The notes: generated by a model from the sequence alone, not told the origin. A stretch of DNA of 64,000 nucleotides from Pseudomonas sp. B21-048 (GCF_024748615.1 NZ_CP087168.1:4340001-4404000); one strand, 5' to 3'. Counted from the stretch's first letter, positions 48,320-58,517 are shown. Program-made: numbers and translations.

Positions 48320-51300
48320 ATGGCTTTTACCGACCCGTTCATCCGCCGCCCAGTGCTCGCCACCGTGGTCAGCCTGTTGATTGTGCTGCTGGGCTTCCAG
48401 GCCTGGAGCAAGTTGCCGTTGCGCCAATACCCGCAAATGGAAAACGCCCTGATCACGGTGACCACCGCTTACCCCGGGGCCAACGCCGAAACCATCCAGG
48501 GTTACATCACCCAACCGATGCAGCAGAGCCTGGCCAGCGCCGAGGGCATCGACTACATGACCTCGGTCAGTCGCCAGAACTTCTCGGTGATCTCGATCTA
48601 CGCGCGCATCGGTTCCAACAGCGACCGCCTGTTCACCGAGCTGCTGGCCAAGGCCAACGAGGTCAAAAACCAGCTGCCCCAGGACGCCGAAGACCCGGTG
48701 CTGAGCAAGGAAGCCGCCGACGCTTCGGCGCTGATGTACATCAGTTTCTTCAGCAAGGAGCTGAGCAATCCGCAGATCACCGATTACCTGTCACGGGTTA
48801 TCCAGCCGAAACTGGCGACCCTGCCGGGCATGGCCGAAGCCGAGATTCTCGGCAACCAGGTGTTTGCCATGCGCCTATGGCTGGACCCGGTGAAACTCGC
48901 CGGTTTCGGCCTCAGCGCCAGCGACGTGACCAACGCCGTGCGCCAGTACAACTTCCTCTCCGCCGCCGGCGAAGTGAAAGGCGAGTACGTGGTCACCAGC
49001 ATCAACGCCAACACCGAGCTCAAATCCGCCGAAGCCTTTGGGACGATTCCGCTCAAGGTCGAGGGCGACAGTCGCGTACTGCTGCGGGACGTGGCGCGGG
49101 TCGAGATGGGCGCGGAGAACTACAACTCCGTCAGTTCCTTCGGCGGCACGCCCTCGGTGTACATCGGCATCAAGGCCACGCCCGGCGCCAACCCGCTGGA
49201 CGTGATCAGGGAAGTGCGCAAGATCATGCCGGAGCTGGAAGCTCAGCTGCCGCCGAACCTGAAAGGTGAAATCGCCTACGACGCCACCCTGTTCATTCAG
49301 GCCTCCATCGACGAAGTGGTGAAAACCCTGTTCGAAGCGGTGCTGATCGTGATTGTGGTGGTGTTCCTGTTCCTCGGCGCCCTGCGCTCGGTGGTGATCC
49401 CGGTGGTCACCATTCCGCTGTCGATGATCGGCGTGATGTTCTTCATGCAGATGATGGGCTACTCGATCAATCTGCTGACCTTGCTGGCGATGGTATTGGC
49501 CATCGGGCTGGTGGTGGACGACGCCATCGTGGTGGTGGAAAACATTCACCGGCACATCGAAGAAGGCAAGACGCCGCTGGATGCCGCGCTTGAAGGCGCG
49601 GCGGAAATCGCCATGCCGGTGGTGTCGATGACCATTACCCTGGCGGCGGTCTATGCGCCGATCGGATTCCTGACCGGCCTGACGGGGGCACTGTTCAAGG
49701 AATTCGCCCTGACCCTGGCCGGGGCGGTGGTGATTTCCGGCGTCGTAGCCCTGACACTGTCGCCGATGATGTGTGCCCTGCTGCTGCGCCATGATGAAAA
49801 CCCTAGCGGCCTGGCCCATCGCCTGGACGTGATCTTTGAAGGCCTCAAGCGCCGTTACCAGAGTGTGCTTCATGGCACCCTCAACACCCGGCCGGTGGTG
49901 CTGGTGTTCGCGGTAATCGTGCTCTGCCTGATTCCGGTGCTGCTCAAATTCACCCAGTCGGAACTGGCGCCGGACGAGGACCAAGGCGTCATCTTCATGA
50001 TGGCCAATGCCCCGCAACCGGCCAACCTCGACTACCTGAACACCTACACCGACGAGTTCCTCGCGATTTTCAAGGAGTTTCCCGAGTACTACTCCTCGTT
50101 CCAGATTAACGGCTTCAATGGCGTACAATCGGGGATCGGCGGCTTCCTGCTCAAACCCTGGAATGAACGCGACCGGACCCAAATGCAGATCCTGCCCGAG
50201 GTCCAGGGCAAACTGGAGAGCATTCCGGGCTTGCAGATCTTCGGCTTCAACCTGCCTTCCCTGCCGGGCACTGGTGAAGGCTTGCCGTTTCAATTCGTGA
50301 TCAACTCGGCCAACAGCTATGAGTCATTGCTGGAAGTGACGGACCGGGTGAAAAAAAGAGCGATGGAGTCCGGCAAGTTTGCCTTTGTCGACGTCGACCT
50401 GGCCTTCGACAAACCCGAAGTCGTGGTGGATATCGATCGCGCCAAGGCCGCACAGATGGGTGTGTCGATGCAGGACCTGGGCGGCACCCTCGCGACGTTG
50501 CTGGGTGAAGCGGAGATCAACCGTTTCACCATCGAAGGTCGCAGCTACAAAGTCATTGCGCAGGTAGAACGCCCCTTCCGGGATAACCCCGACTGGCTGA
50601 ACCATTATTACGTCAAGAACACCAAGGGCGAATTGCTGCCCCTGTCGACCCTGATCACCGTGACCGACCGGGCGCGGCCGCGCCAGTTGAACCAGTTCCA
50701 GCAACTCAATTCGGCCATTCTTTCCGGGGTCCCGCTGGTCAGCATGGGTGAAGCCATCGACACCGTGCGCCAGATCGCTCGTGAAGAAGCGCCGGCGGGA
50801 TTCGCCGTCGACTTTGCCGGTGCGTCACGGCAATACGTTCAGGAAGGCAGCGCGCTGTGGGTCACCTTTGCCCTGGCGTTGGCGATCATCTTCCTGGTGC
50901 TGGCGGCCCAGTTCGAAAGTTTCCGCGATCCGCTGGTGATTCTGGTGACCGTGCCGCTGTCGATCTGTGGCGCGTTAATCCCGTTGTTCCTCGGCTGGTC
51001 GAGCATGAACATCTATACCCAGGTGGGATTGGTGACGTTGATCGGACTGATCAGCAAGCACGGGATTCTGATCGTCCAGTTCGCCAACCAGTTACGCAAG
51101 GAGAAGGGGCTGACGCCTCGCGAAGCGGTAGAGGAAGCAGCAGCCATTCGCCTGCGTCCGGTATTGATGACCACGGCGGCGATGGTGTTCGGCATGGTGC
51201 CGTTGATCATCGCCACCGGCGCGGGTGCCGTCAGCCGGTTCGATATCGGCACGGTGATCGCGACGGGAATGTCGATCGGGACGCTGTTCACCTTGTTCGT

Positions 51301-51358
51301 GTTGCCGTGCATCTACACGTTGCTGGCTAAACCCGACAAACCGGTAAAACACCCATAA
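48320..51358 (+). CDS. mexW: RND multidrug efflux pump, MexW-like
   Basis: A 1012-residue proton-driven pump with twelve helices and two large periplasmic loops. N-terminus FIRRPVLATVVSLLIVLLG and the TM4 proton-relay Asp pair in AIGLVVDDAIVVVEN are typical HAE1-family features. C-half motifs GLISKHGILIVQFANQLR and RLRPVLMTTAAMVFG are also clear. Translation starts 14 bases after the adaptor stop, after AAGGAATCC. No outer-membrane factor gene follows; MexVW in P. aeruginosa uses OprM encoded elsewhere. Confidence 0.9.
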   Translation: MAFTDPFIRRPVLATVVSLLIVLLGFQAWSKLPLRQYPQMENALITVTTAYPGANAETIQGYITQPMQQSLASAEGIDYMTSVSRQNFSVISIYARIGSNSDRLFTELLAKANEVKNQLPQDAEDPVLSKEAADASALMYISFFSKELSNPQITDYLSRVIQPKLATLPGMAEAEILGNQVFAMRLWLDPVKLAGFGLSASDVTNAVRQYNFLSAAGEVKGEYVVTSINANTELKSAEAFGTIPLKVEGDSRVLLRDVARVEMGAENYNSVSSFGGTPSVYIGIKATPGANPLDVIREVRKIMPELEAQLPPNLKGEIAYDATLFIQASIDEVVKTLFEAVLIVIVVVFLFLGALRSVVIPVVTIPLSMIGVMFFMQMMGYSINLLTLLAMVLAIGLVVDDAIVVVENIHRHIEEGKTPLDAALEGAAEIAMPVVSMTITLAAVYAPIGFLTGLTGALFKEFALTLAGAVVISGVVALTLSPMMCALLLRHDENPSGLAHRLDVIFEGLKRRYQSVLHGTLNTRPVVLVFAVIVLCLIPVLLKFTQSELAPDEDQGVIFMMANAPQPANLDYLNTYTDEFLAIFKEFPEYYSSFQINGFNGVQSGIGGFLLKPWNERDRTQMQILPEVQGKLESIPGLQIFGFNLPSLPGTGEGLPFQFVINSANSYESLLEVTDRVKKRAMESGKFAFVDVDLAFDKPEVVVDIDRAKAAQMGVSMQDLGGTLATLLGEAEINRFTIEGRSYKVIAQVERPFRDNPDWLNHYYVKNTKGELLPLSTLITVTDRARPRQLNQFQQLNSAILSGVPLVSMGEAIDTVRQIAREEAPAGFAVDFAGASRQYVQEGSALWVTFALALAIIFLVLAAQFESFRDPLVILVTVPLSICGALIPLFLGWSSMNIYTQVGLVTLIGLISKHGILIVQFANQLRKEKGLTPREAVEEAAAIRLRPVLMTTAAMVFGMVPLIIATGAGAVSRFDIGTVIATGMSIGTLFTLFVLPCIYTLLAKPDKPVKHP

Positions 51359-51388
51359 ACCTGTGGGAAATTCTATGTAGCCTTGAAT

Positions 51389-51419
51389 GATCGTTCCCAC
51401 GCTCTGCGTGGGAACGATC
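51389..51419. repeat. Minimal perfect palindrome, GATCGTTCCCACGC family (copy 5)
   Basis: GATCGTTCCCACGC, TCT, GCGTGGGAACGATC: the outer unit of the composite repeats without their core. Confidence 0.88.
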
Positions 51420-51424
51420 GACAC

Positions 51425-51456
51425 AAAAAAGGCCTCGCATCTGCGAGGCCTTTTAT
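51425..51456. terminator. Terminator after the mexW-like gene
   Basis: AAAAAAGGCCTCGCAT, CT, GCGAGGCCTTTTAT. T-runs on both strands suit the two convergent genes. Confidence 0.85.
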
Positions 51457-51472
51457 TTGGGCTTCAATCTGT

Positions 51473-51706
51473 TCAACTCTGTGGCCTCAGTCCCTGAGAA
51501 AGTCCGAACATGAACAGTAACAAGTCATGATCGGGTTGAGTGCCCACGGGTGCCTTGGCAACCCGGGGCAACAGACAATGCGCGTCACCGTGCTCGGAGC
51601 TGAGGACTTGTGTGCGGGGCTGCTCCCAGGCCGCCACCGCCAATGAAGCAACTGCCAAGGCTCCGGCTAAAAACACACCTCGTGCAATTTCGAGTTTCAT
51701 TGTCAT
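51473..51706 (-). CDS. Small secreted protein (77 aa), coupled to the inaA/wapQ-like gene
   Basis: A 77-residue protein with a clear signal peptide (about residues 1-26, ending ASLAVAAWEQ) and a short mature part with one Cys. No family recognised. Its ATG overlaps the stop of the upstream LPS-kinase-like gene by four bases (ATGA), so it is probably the last gene of the methyltransferase-kinase operon beside colRS. An envelope role is inferred from that position only. Confidence 0.65.
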   Translation of the reverse strand: MTMKLEIARGVFLAGALAVASLAVAAWEQPRTQVLSSEHGDAHCLLPRVAKAPVGTQPDHDLLLFMFGLSQGLRPQS

Positions 51707-52416
51707 AAGCCTTTGATAGCGCTGCCAAACGCCGTCTCATAAAAGTAGACGAGTTTTTTCCAGTCCGTATCGCTGAACGACGAGTGGCGACGCAGTTGTT
51801 TCAGGTCATGGGCCGCCGCTTGACGGGCGGTCCAACGCCGCCGACATTTTTCCAGATCGATCAAGGCAATTTCGACCTTGGCTGACTCGCCTTCGCCAGT
51901 GACCCGCACGAATACGTGCTTGATGTAGATGCAACTGTGTTGCCAGCGGCCTTTGTGCATACGGGTCAGGTTATCGGCCAGGTCCTTCAACACGCGATCA
52001 TGCACCGCCTCACCGTAGCGCTCGCGACCACCACCGGCGTACCAGTGTTCGATTTCCTCAAAGCCATCCAGGGACTTGGTCACCAGCAATGCGCGCCATT
52101 TATGCACGGGATCGCGCTGTGCACCGCAGAAAACGATTTCCGGGACACGCACATCGAGCAGACGCAGGCCAATCAGCGCATCGCGCTCGCGCAATACAGT
52201 CGGCCGGCCGAACGGGTGTAACCCGCTGCGATAGATGTGCCCGGTTTGGCGCTTGGCATAGAGCAGCTGTCCATCGCTGCCCATGACGCGCTGCACACCA
52301 CTTTCTCCACCGCGACGGACGTTGGGCTCTTCTACCCATTCACCGCGCAGGTTCCAGAAGTGGTCGAAGCGATCTTGGGGAGCGACTTCCATTTCTGCTG
52401 CACCTTGCACTGCCAT
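51703..52416 (-). CDS. wapQ: InaA/WapQ-family lipopolysaccharide kinase-like protein
   Basis: A 237-residue protein of the Kdo/heptose kinase-like family. Conserved segments are LLYAKRQTGHIYRSGLHPFGRPTVLRERDAL, SCIYIKHVFVR and the metal-binding IALIDLEKCRRR. It probably phosphorylates the LPS inner core, or has a related role. The start follows GAGGTAACAGG, 4 bases after the methyltransferase stop. In P. fluorescens WCS365 a methyltransferase-wapQ operon downstream of colRS is reported to be ColRS-controlled. Confidence 0.83.
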   Translation of the reverse strand: MAVQGAAEMEVAPQDRFDHFWNLRGEWVEEPNVRRGGESGVQRVMGSDGQLLYAKRQTGHIYRSGLHPFGRPTVLRERDALIGLRLLDVRVPEIVFCGAQRDPVHKWRALLVTKSLDGFEEIEHWYAGGGRERYGEAVHDRVLKDLADNLTRMHKGRWQHSCIYIKHVFVRVTGEGESAKVEIALIDLEKCRRRWTARQAAAHDLKQLRRHSSFSDTDWKKLVYFYETAFGSAIKGL

Positions 52417-52420
52417 CCTG

Positions 52421-53089
52421 TTACCTCTTGCGTAATACGTAGACCCGCCACATGGCGTAGAGCGGTAAAAAGTCCAGTTGTTCCTGGACATGGAAACCCG
52501 CCTGCTCGAATTCTTTTTCAACCGTGGCAGCCGGTAACACAAATCGATTCTGATAACCCTCCTGCCCACGCTTTTTCTCGGCGCGCTTGCGTTTCCAGGC
52601 CTTGAAATTGCCGTCCACCCACAACGAAACAATCACGCTGTCGCGGGTAACGCGTTCAAATTCGCGCAGAATGGCCAGTCGATGCTCGGCTTCACCAATG
52701 TGATGAAGCAAGCGCATGCAGAAAATGCTATCGACGGCGTTATCGGGCAAGGCAATGTCGAATGCAGAAGTGTGCAAGGGTTGTACCCGTTTTACCACGT
52801 CGGCCGGTTGTGCCTGCATGGCAGTCTTCAACATGGACTCCGAGTTGTCGGCCCCAATGATGACACGGTTGTGTTTTTCCGCCAGTAGTGGCCAGAAACG
52901 CCCCGCGCCGCAAGGCAAATCGAGGACCAGTCCAGGATCACCGGCCAGCGTCAGCGCTTTGCGTGCCAGTTGCTCGTCACGCCAGTGGGACAGTCGACGG
53001 CCGATACTTGCCTGATGTTTGCGCAAATATTTCTGGGCATGTTGATCGTCGTACTTTTCGGAAAAATCGAGTTTGATCGGACCCGCCAT
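52421..53089 (-). CDS. Class I SAM-dependent methyltransferase in the ColRS locus
   Basis: A 222-residue methyltransferase: SAM-binding motif I VLDLPCGAGRFWPLLA, acidic motif VIIGADNSESML, and FCMRLLHHIGEAEHRL. The length equals the 'orf222' name used for the methyltransferase next to colRS in P. fluorescens WCS365 (from memory). It is first gene of a three-gene unit with the LPS kinase and small secreted protein. The start follows CAGGAG. A ColR-like box lies 72 bases upstream. Methyl acceptor unknown, perhaps an envelope component. Confidence 0.85.
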   Translation of the reverse strand: MAGPIKLDFSEKYDDQHAQKYLRKHQASIGRRLSHWRDEQLARKALTLAGDPGLVLDLPCGAGRFWPLLAEKHNRVIIGADNSESMLKTAMQAQPADVVKRVQPLHTSAFDIALPDNAVDSIFCMRLLHHIGEAEHRLAILREFERVTRDSVIVSLWVDGNFKAWKRKRAEKKRGQEGYQNRFVLPAATVEKEFEQAGFHVQEQLDFLPLYAMWRVYVLRKR

Positions 53090-53160
53090 GACTGCAGTCT
53101 CCTGAACGTCTGATGACAACCACATTAGGTAGCGCAATGTCAGCGTCGGGTCATGCCTTT

Positions 53161-53176
53161 GTGAAAAAATCGTCAT
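53161..53176 (-). promoter_or_regulatory. ColR-box-like site upstream of methyltransferase
   Basis: Minus-strand ATGACGATTTTTTCAC agrees with the remembered P. putida ColR consensus YYNASNNYTTTTTSAC at all but the first fixed position. Confidence 0.55.
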
Positions 53177-53209
53177 GTAAAACCCGGAGTTATTTCGAGG
53201 TTTTACATG
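53174..53209. promoter_or_regulatory. 11-bp inverted repeat between colS and the methyltransferase
   Basis: CATGTAAAACC and GGTTTTACATG are separated by 14 bases, just past the colS stop and touching the ColR-like site. It could be a colS terminator or a protein operator. Confidence 0.55.
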
Positions 53210-53268
53210 GACGAATTCATTGAGCCCTAAGGGTCGCGATCAGACGATTTTTTTGCTTTTCAGTCAAA

Positions 53269-54549
53269 TCAACCCCGGGATGGACTCAATTCCACCTGAA
53301 AACGGCAGCCATTGGGTTCCATGTTCGTCAGGCTGACGCTCCAGCCCTGGTTCTCGCAGATCCGCTGCACCAGCGACAACCCCAGCCCCAGGCCTTCGCC
53401 GCGTTTCTCGTTGCCGCGCACGAAAGGCTCGAACATCGCCTCGCGTTTTTCCTCGGGAATGCCCACGCCGCTGTCTTCGACCACAAACCCCGTCTCTGTC
53501 AGCGTCAGGCGGATAAACCCGTGTTCGGTGTAATGCAGCGCATTGCGCAACAGGTTGCCCATTACGGCGTGCAAAAGGGTCACGTTATAGCGGGTGTCTG
53601 GTGGATTGCCCGATTCAACGTTCAGCGTCAGGCCCTTGGCCTCGATCGGCTCGCGCCATTGGCTGAGCAATCCGTCGGCCACCTGGCTCAGGGTCTGCTG
53701 GGGGGCCATGCTGGCGTCTTCATGTTGAGCGCGAGCCAGCATCAGGAAGGTTTGCACCAGCTCGCGCATCTCCGCACACGCCCGGGCGATTCGCTCGACC
53801 TGGGCACGCCCGCGCTGATCGATACCGGGGTTTTCCAGTAACAATTCACAGGAGCTGGCCAACACCATCAGCGGTGTGCGCAGCTCATGGCTGACATCAC
53901 TGGTGAACAATCGCTCACGGGTCAATGCCTGACGCAAGCGCCCCAGGGTGGCGTCGAAGGCCACGGCCAGCTCGCCCACTTCATCGGCGGCATAATCCGG
54001 CGCCAGTGGCGGTGCCAGGCCCAACAACTGATCCCGATGACGCACCTGACGGGCCAGGCGCACCACCGGTGCCATCACCTTGCGCGCCAGCACCCAGCCG
54101 AGAAACACCGCCAGCGTCAGACTCAGCACGAAGCCCACCAGTACTACAGCAAACAGCACCCGTTCACGCTCTTCGAAATCGCTCTGGTCCTGCAACAGCA
54201 CGTAACGCCGACCGTCGACGACTTCGACCATCGCGTGATACGACAGCTGCTCGCGAAAAACTTCATGAAAGCCCGAATCCAGGTGCCGCAGATCCTTGGG
54301 CAACTCGAAGTCGCCCGGCCCGCCGCTAAAATAGAACAACTGGTCTGGCTCGGGGCGGTGGCTCCAGTCCGAGACGCTATCCATCAACAACAGACGTTGC
54401 AAATCGCCGCCTAAACCTGCCGAAATCAGTTTCTCTTCCACCAGATGCACGGTCGCTATAATGCCGATGGCAAAGGCTCCCGCCACCAGTGCGCTCATCA
54501 ACGCAAAGGCGATGATGATCCGTTGAGCAAGGCTCTGCTTAAACTCCAT
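53269..54549 (-). CDS. colS: Sensor histidine kinase ColS
   Basis: A 426-residue inner-membrane kinase. TM1 is at about residues 9-30, with a small periplasmic loop of about 95 residues and TM2 at about 130-152. A HAMP segment precedes the HisKA box (SDVSHELRTPLMVLASS). HATPase_c boxes follow (VMGNLLRNALHY, VEDSGVGIPEEKREAMFEPF, GEGLGLGLSLV). ColS of pseudomonads responds to excess zinc/iron and envelope stress. It follows ColR with an 11-base overlap and GAGGG before its ATG. The identity rests on gene context as well as domain type. Confidence 0.85.
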   Translation of the reverse strand: MEFKQSLAQRIIIAFALMSALVAGAFAIGIIATVHLVEEKLISAGLGGDLQRLLLMDSVSDWSHRPEPDQLFYFSGGPGDFELPKDLRHLDSGFHEVFREQLSYHAMVEVVDGRRYVLLQDQSDFEERERVLFAVVLVGFVLSLTLAVFLGWVLARKVMAPVVRLARQVRHRDQLLGLAPPLAPDYAADEVGELAVAFDATLGRLRQALTRERLFTSDVSHELRTPLMVLASSCELLLENPGIDQRGRAQVERIARACAEMRELVQTFLMLARAQHEDASMAPQQTLSQVADGLLSQWREPIEAKGLTLNVESGNPPDTRYNVTLLHAVMGNLLRNALHYTEHGFIRLTLTETGFVVEDSGVGIPEEKREAMFEPFVRGNEKRGEGLGLGLSLVQRICENQGWSVSLTNMEPNGCRFQVELSPSRG

Positions 54550-55222
54550 CACGGCCCTCGGCCAAGCGATAACCGACGCCGTGTACCGTGTGCAGCAAGG
54601 GCTTGTCGAACGGCTTGTCGATCACCTGACGCAGTTGATGGACGTGGCTGCGCAGGCTGTCGCTGTCCGGGCAATCATCGCCCCACAGGGCCTCTTCGAG
54701 AATTTCCCGGCGTAATACATGGGGGCTTCTCTGCATCAACACGGCCAGCAATTTCAGGCCCACCGGGTTGAGTTTCAACAAACGGCCTTCGCGCGTCACT
54801 TCCAGCGTATCGAGGTCGTAACTCAGATCGCCGACCTGCAGGGCACGACGACCGCCACCCTGGGCACGGCGCATGACCGCCTCGATGCGTGCCGCCAGTT
54901 CGGACAGGGCAAAGGGTTTGATCAGATAGTCGTCGGCGCCGGACTTGAAGCCCTGCAGGCGGTCGTCCAGTTGATCGCGGGCGGTGAGCATGATCACCGG
55001 CGTATCGCGGCGAGCATCTTCGCGCAGACGTTTGCACAGGGTATAGCCGTCGATGCCGGGCAGCATGATGTCGAGCACAATCAAATCGTAATGCTCGGTG
55101 GCCGCCAGGTGCAGGCCCGACAAACCGTCCTGCGCGCAATCCACGGTGTACCCTTTGAGCCCAAGATAATCGGCCAGATTGGCCAGGATATCGCGGTTGT
55201 CTTCAACCAATAGAATTCGCAT
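54539..55222 (-). CDS. colR: OmpR-family response regulator ColR
   Basis: A 227-residue regulator. The receiver domain has phospho-acceptor Asp51 (YDLIVLDIMLPGIDGY) and the conserved Lys in DDYLIKPFALSEL. The C-terminal winged helix (about residues 125-222) has LRSHVHQLRQVIDKPF and HTVHGVGYRLA. GGAGGAGG lies before the ATG. Together with colS, the methyltransferase-wapQ unit and the PAP2 gene it reproduces the colRS locus of P. fluorescens and P. putida, which maintains outer-membrane integrity and root colonisation. Confidence 0.9.
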   Translation of the reverse strand: MRILLVEDNRDILANLADYLGLKGYTVDCAQDGLSGLHLAATEHYDLIVLDIMLPGIDGYTLCKRLREDARRDTPVIMLTARDQLDDRLQGFKSGADDYLIKPFALSELAARIEAVMRRAQGGGRRALQVGDLSYDLDTLEVTREGRLLKLNPVGLKLLAVLMQRSPHVLRREILEEALWGDDCPDSDSLRSHVHQLRQVIDKPFDKPLLHTVHGVGYRLAEGRDGV

Positions 55223-55334
55223 CGGCACCTCCTCCGTACACAACGGCTGTCTTGGCGCGCAGCTTAAGGCCAAGTGGGGCTCAGGGCTAGGGTGACATGC
55301 TGGGGTAAATCCGACAAAAAAACCGGAAACGGCC

Positions 55335-55350
55335 TTAACAACTTTTTCAC
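55335..55350 (+). promoter_or_regulatory. ColR-box-like site upstream of PAP2 gene
   Basis: TTAACAACTTTTTCAC fits every fixed position of the remembered consensus YYNASNNYTTTTTSAC, 86 bases before the PAP2 start. Confidence 0.65.
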
Positions 55351-55435
55351 TATCGATTCACAGGCTGACGACAGTGGTGTGTTCAGACTCCCGCGGTTGC
55401 GCTCTTCAGAACATTTCACTCACCAAGGAATTGCC

Positions 55436-56179
55436 ATGGCTTCGACCGCTGCCCGCCCCGCTTCCAGACCACTGAATGCCTGGTTATGCCTGGGAGTGCC
55501 CGCCCTTGCGGCGATCACCCTGCTGCTGCTCGAACTGACGTCCCTGGACATGGACCTTGCCAGACTGCTCTATGACCCGGTCGCCGGCGAGTTCATCGGG
55601 CGACACAGTTACTTTCTGGAAAACATCCTGCATGACCGGGCCAAGCAAGTGGTCATCGCCTTTTCGGTGTTCGCCATTCTGGGCTTCATCGGTACCTTTT
55701 TCGTGGACAGGCTCAAACCGTTCAAACGGGAACTGGGTTGCCTGGTGTTGTCCCTGGCGCTGGCGACATCATTTGTCACCCCGGTCAAAGCAGTGACGGC
55801 GGTGCAATGCCCGTGGAGCCTGGAGCAATTCGGCGGACACGAAACCTACAGTGAACTGCTCAGCCCTCGCCCGCACACCGACAAGCCGGGACGCTGCTGG
55901 CCAGGTGGTCATGCGGCGACTGGTTTCACCTTGTTTGCGCTGTTCTTCGTCCTGCGCGACCGTCGTCCGCGTCTGGCGCGCAAGGCGTTTGTCTTTGCCT
56001 TCGCATTGGGCACGGTGTTTTCCATCAGCCGGATGATGCAGGGTGCGCATTTCTTTTCGCATAACGTGTGGACGGCGATTTTCTGCTGGTTGATTTGTCT
56101 GGGAGCGTATTACTACATTCTTTATCGGCCGGCCTCCAAAGCTGAGCTAGTCACCAACGCGGAACCTGTCAGCGTCTGA
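55436..56179 (+). CDS. PAP2-family membrane phosphatase, probable ColR-regulon member
   Basis: A 247-residue protein with about five to six helices and PAP2 active-site blocks: KAVTAVQCPWSL (variant of the first block), CWPGGHAATGF (PxxH block) and SRMMQGAHFFSHNVW (third block, with Asn where Asp is often found). Such enzymes remove phosphate from lipids such as lipid A, undecaprenyl-PP or phosphatidate in the inner membrane. It is divergent from colR, with a ColR-like box upstream, so envelope phosphate remodelling under ColRS control is plausible. AAGGAA precedes the ATG. Confidence 0.82.
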   Translation: MASTAARPASRPLNAWLCLGVPALAAITLLLLELTSLDMDLARLLYDPVAGEFIGRHSYFLENILHDRAKQVVIAFSVFAILGFIGTFFVDRLKPFKRELGCLVLSLALATSFVTPVKAVTAVQCPWSLEQFGGHETYSELLSPRPHTDKPGRCWPGGHAATGFTLFALFFVLRDRRPRLARKAFVFAFALGTVFSISRMMQGAHFFSHNVWTAIFCWLICLGAYYYILYRPASKAELVTNAEPVSV

Positions 56180-56229
56180 GCTGACGCGAAGGAGCCCTCA
56201 TGAACAACACAACTTTCTGACAGGTAATA

Positions 56230-56264
56230 AAAAACCCCGCCGGCTTAACGCAGGCGGGGTTTTT
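56230..56264. terminator. Bidirectional terminator, PAP2 gene / groEL
   Basis: AAAAACCCCGCC, 11-base loop, GGCGGGGTTTTT between convergent genes. Confidence 0.9.
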
Positions 56265-56284
56265 ATGTACGGGGTAAGGCTGGC

Positions 56285-57940
<1,656 letters not shown>

Positions 57941-57977
57941 TTAAATACTTTGTAGTAACGGGAAAATGAGCGGGGAA

Positions 57978-58271
57978 TCAGCCTTCGATAACCGCGAGGA
58001 TTTCGCTCTCGCCAATAACCAGCAGGTCTTCGCCATCAACTTTCACAGTGTTGCTGCCGGAGTAAGGGCCGAACACAACCTTGTCACCCACTTTCACGGC
58101 CAGCGCACGCACTTCACCGCTGTCCAGTGCTTTGCCTGGGCCTACAGCGAGGACTTCACCCTGGTTTGGCTTTTCAGCGGCCGAACCTGGCAGGACGATA
58201 CCGCCAGCGGTTTTCTTTTCTTCTTCGCTGCGACGGACGACGACGCGGTCATGCAGAGGACGAAGCTTCAT
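57978..58271 (-). CDS. groES: Co-chaperonin GroES (Hsp10)
   Basis: The 97-residue heptameric lid of Gro[31 protein letters not shown] holds the mobile loop, and EILAVIEG ends the protein. AGGAG precedes the ATG. Transcription probably starts from the sigma-32 promoter at 58413-58441 and runs into groEL. Confidence 0.99.
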   Translation of the reverse strand: MKLRPLHDRVVVRRSEEEKKTAGGIVLPGSAAEKPNQGEVLAVGPGKALDSGEVRALAVKVGDKVVFGPYSGSNTVKVDGEDLLVIGESEILAVIEG

Positions 58272-58412
58272 TGTCGATCTCTCCTAATTGTGATTTTCAT
58301 CGGCCGGTGTAGTCCCGGCGGGTTTAACAAATCCGGCGGTGCCGGGTGCGGTTCGTCAAGCGAACCGCGGAAGTCTGTCTGGCGCAATTGCCAGAAACCT
58401 TGCGGTGACCGT

Positions 58413-58441
58413 TACATAAGGGCGCACAAGCTTATTTCAAG
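58413..58441 (-). promoter_or_regulatory. Heat-shock (sigma-32) promoter of groESL
   Basis: Read on the minus strand: CTTGAAA, 13-base spacer, CCTTATGTA. The -35 equals the sigma-32 consensus and the -10 resembles CCCCATNTA. It lies about 140 bases before groES. Confidence 0.75.
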
Positions 58442-58479
58442 GGTAGGAAGCAAAAATTTTTACATCCAGGCCCTTAAAA

Positions 58480-58509
58480 TCAACACAGCACCCGAAGGTG
58501 CTGTGTTGA
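58480..58509 (-). terminator. fxsA terminator
   Basis: Perfect 13-bp stem TCAACACAGCACC / GGTGCTGTGTTGA with a 4-base loop. On the minus strand it is followed by TTTT, just after the fxsA stop. Confidence 0.8.
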
Positions 58510-58517
58510 TGGAAGTG

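Noticed and set aside
48875..50293. 472-residue antisense frame over the mexW-like gene
   Set aside because: Extremely His/Gln/Arg-rich translation opposite conserved RND coding sequence.
56200..56220. Six-codon frame beginning ATGAACAAC after the PAP2 gene, led by AAGGAG
   Set aside because: A good ribosome-binding site precedes it, but the peptide is too short to support as a gene without translation data.
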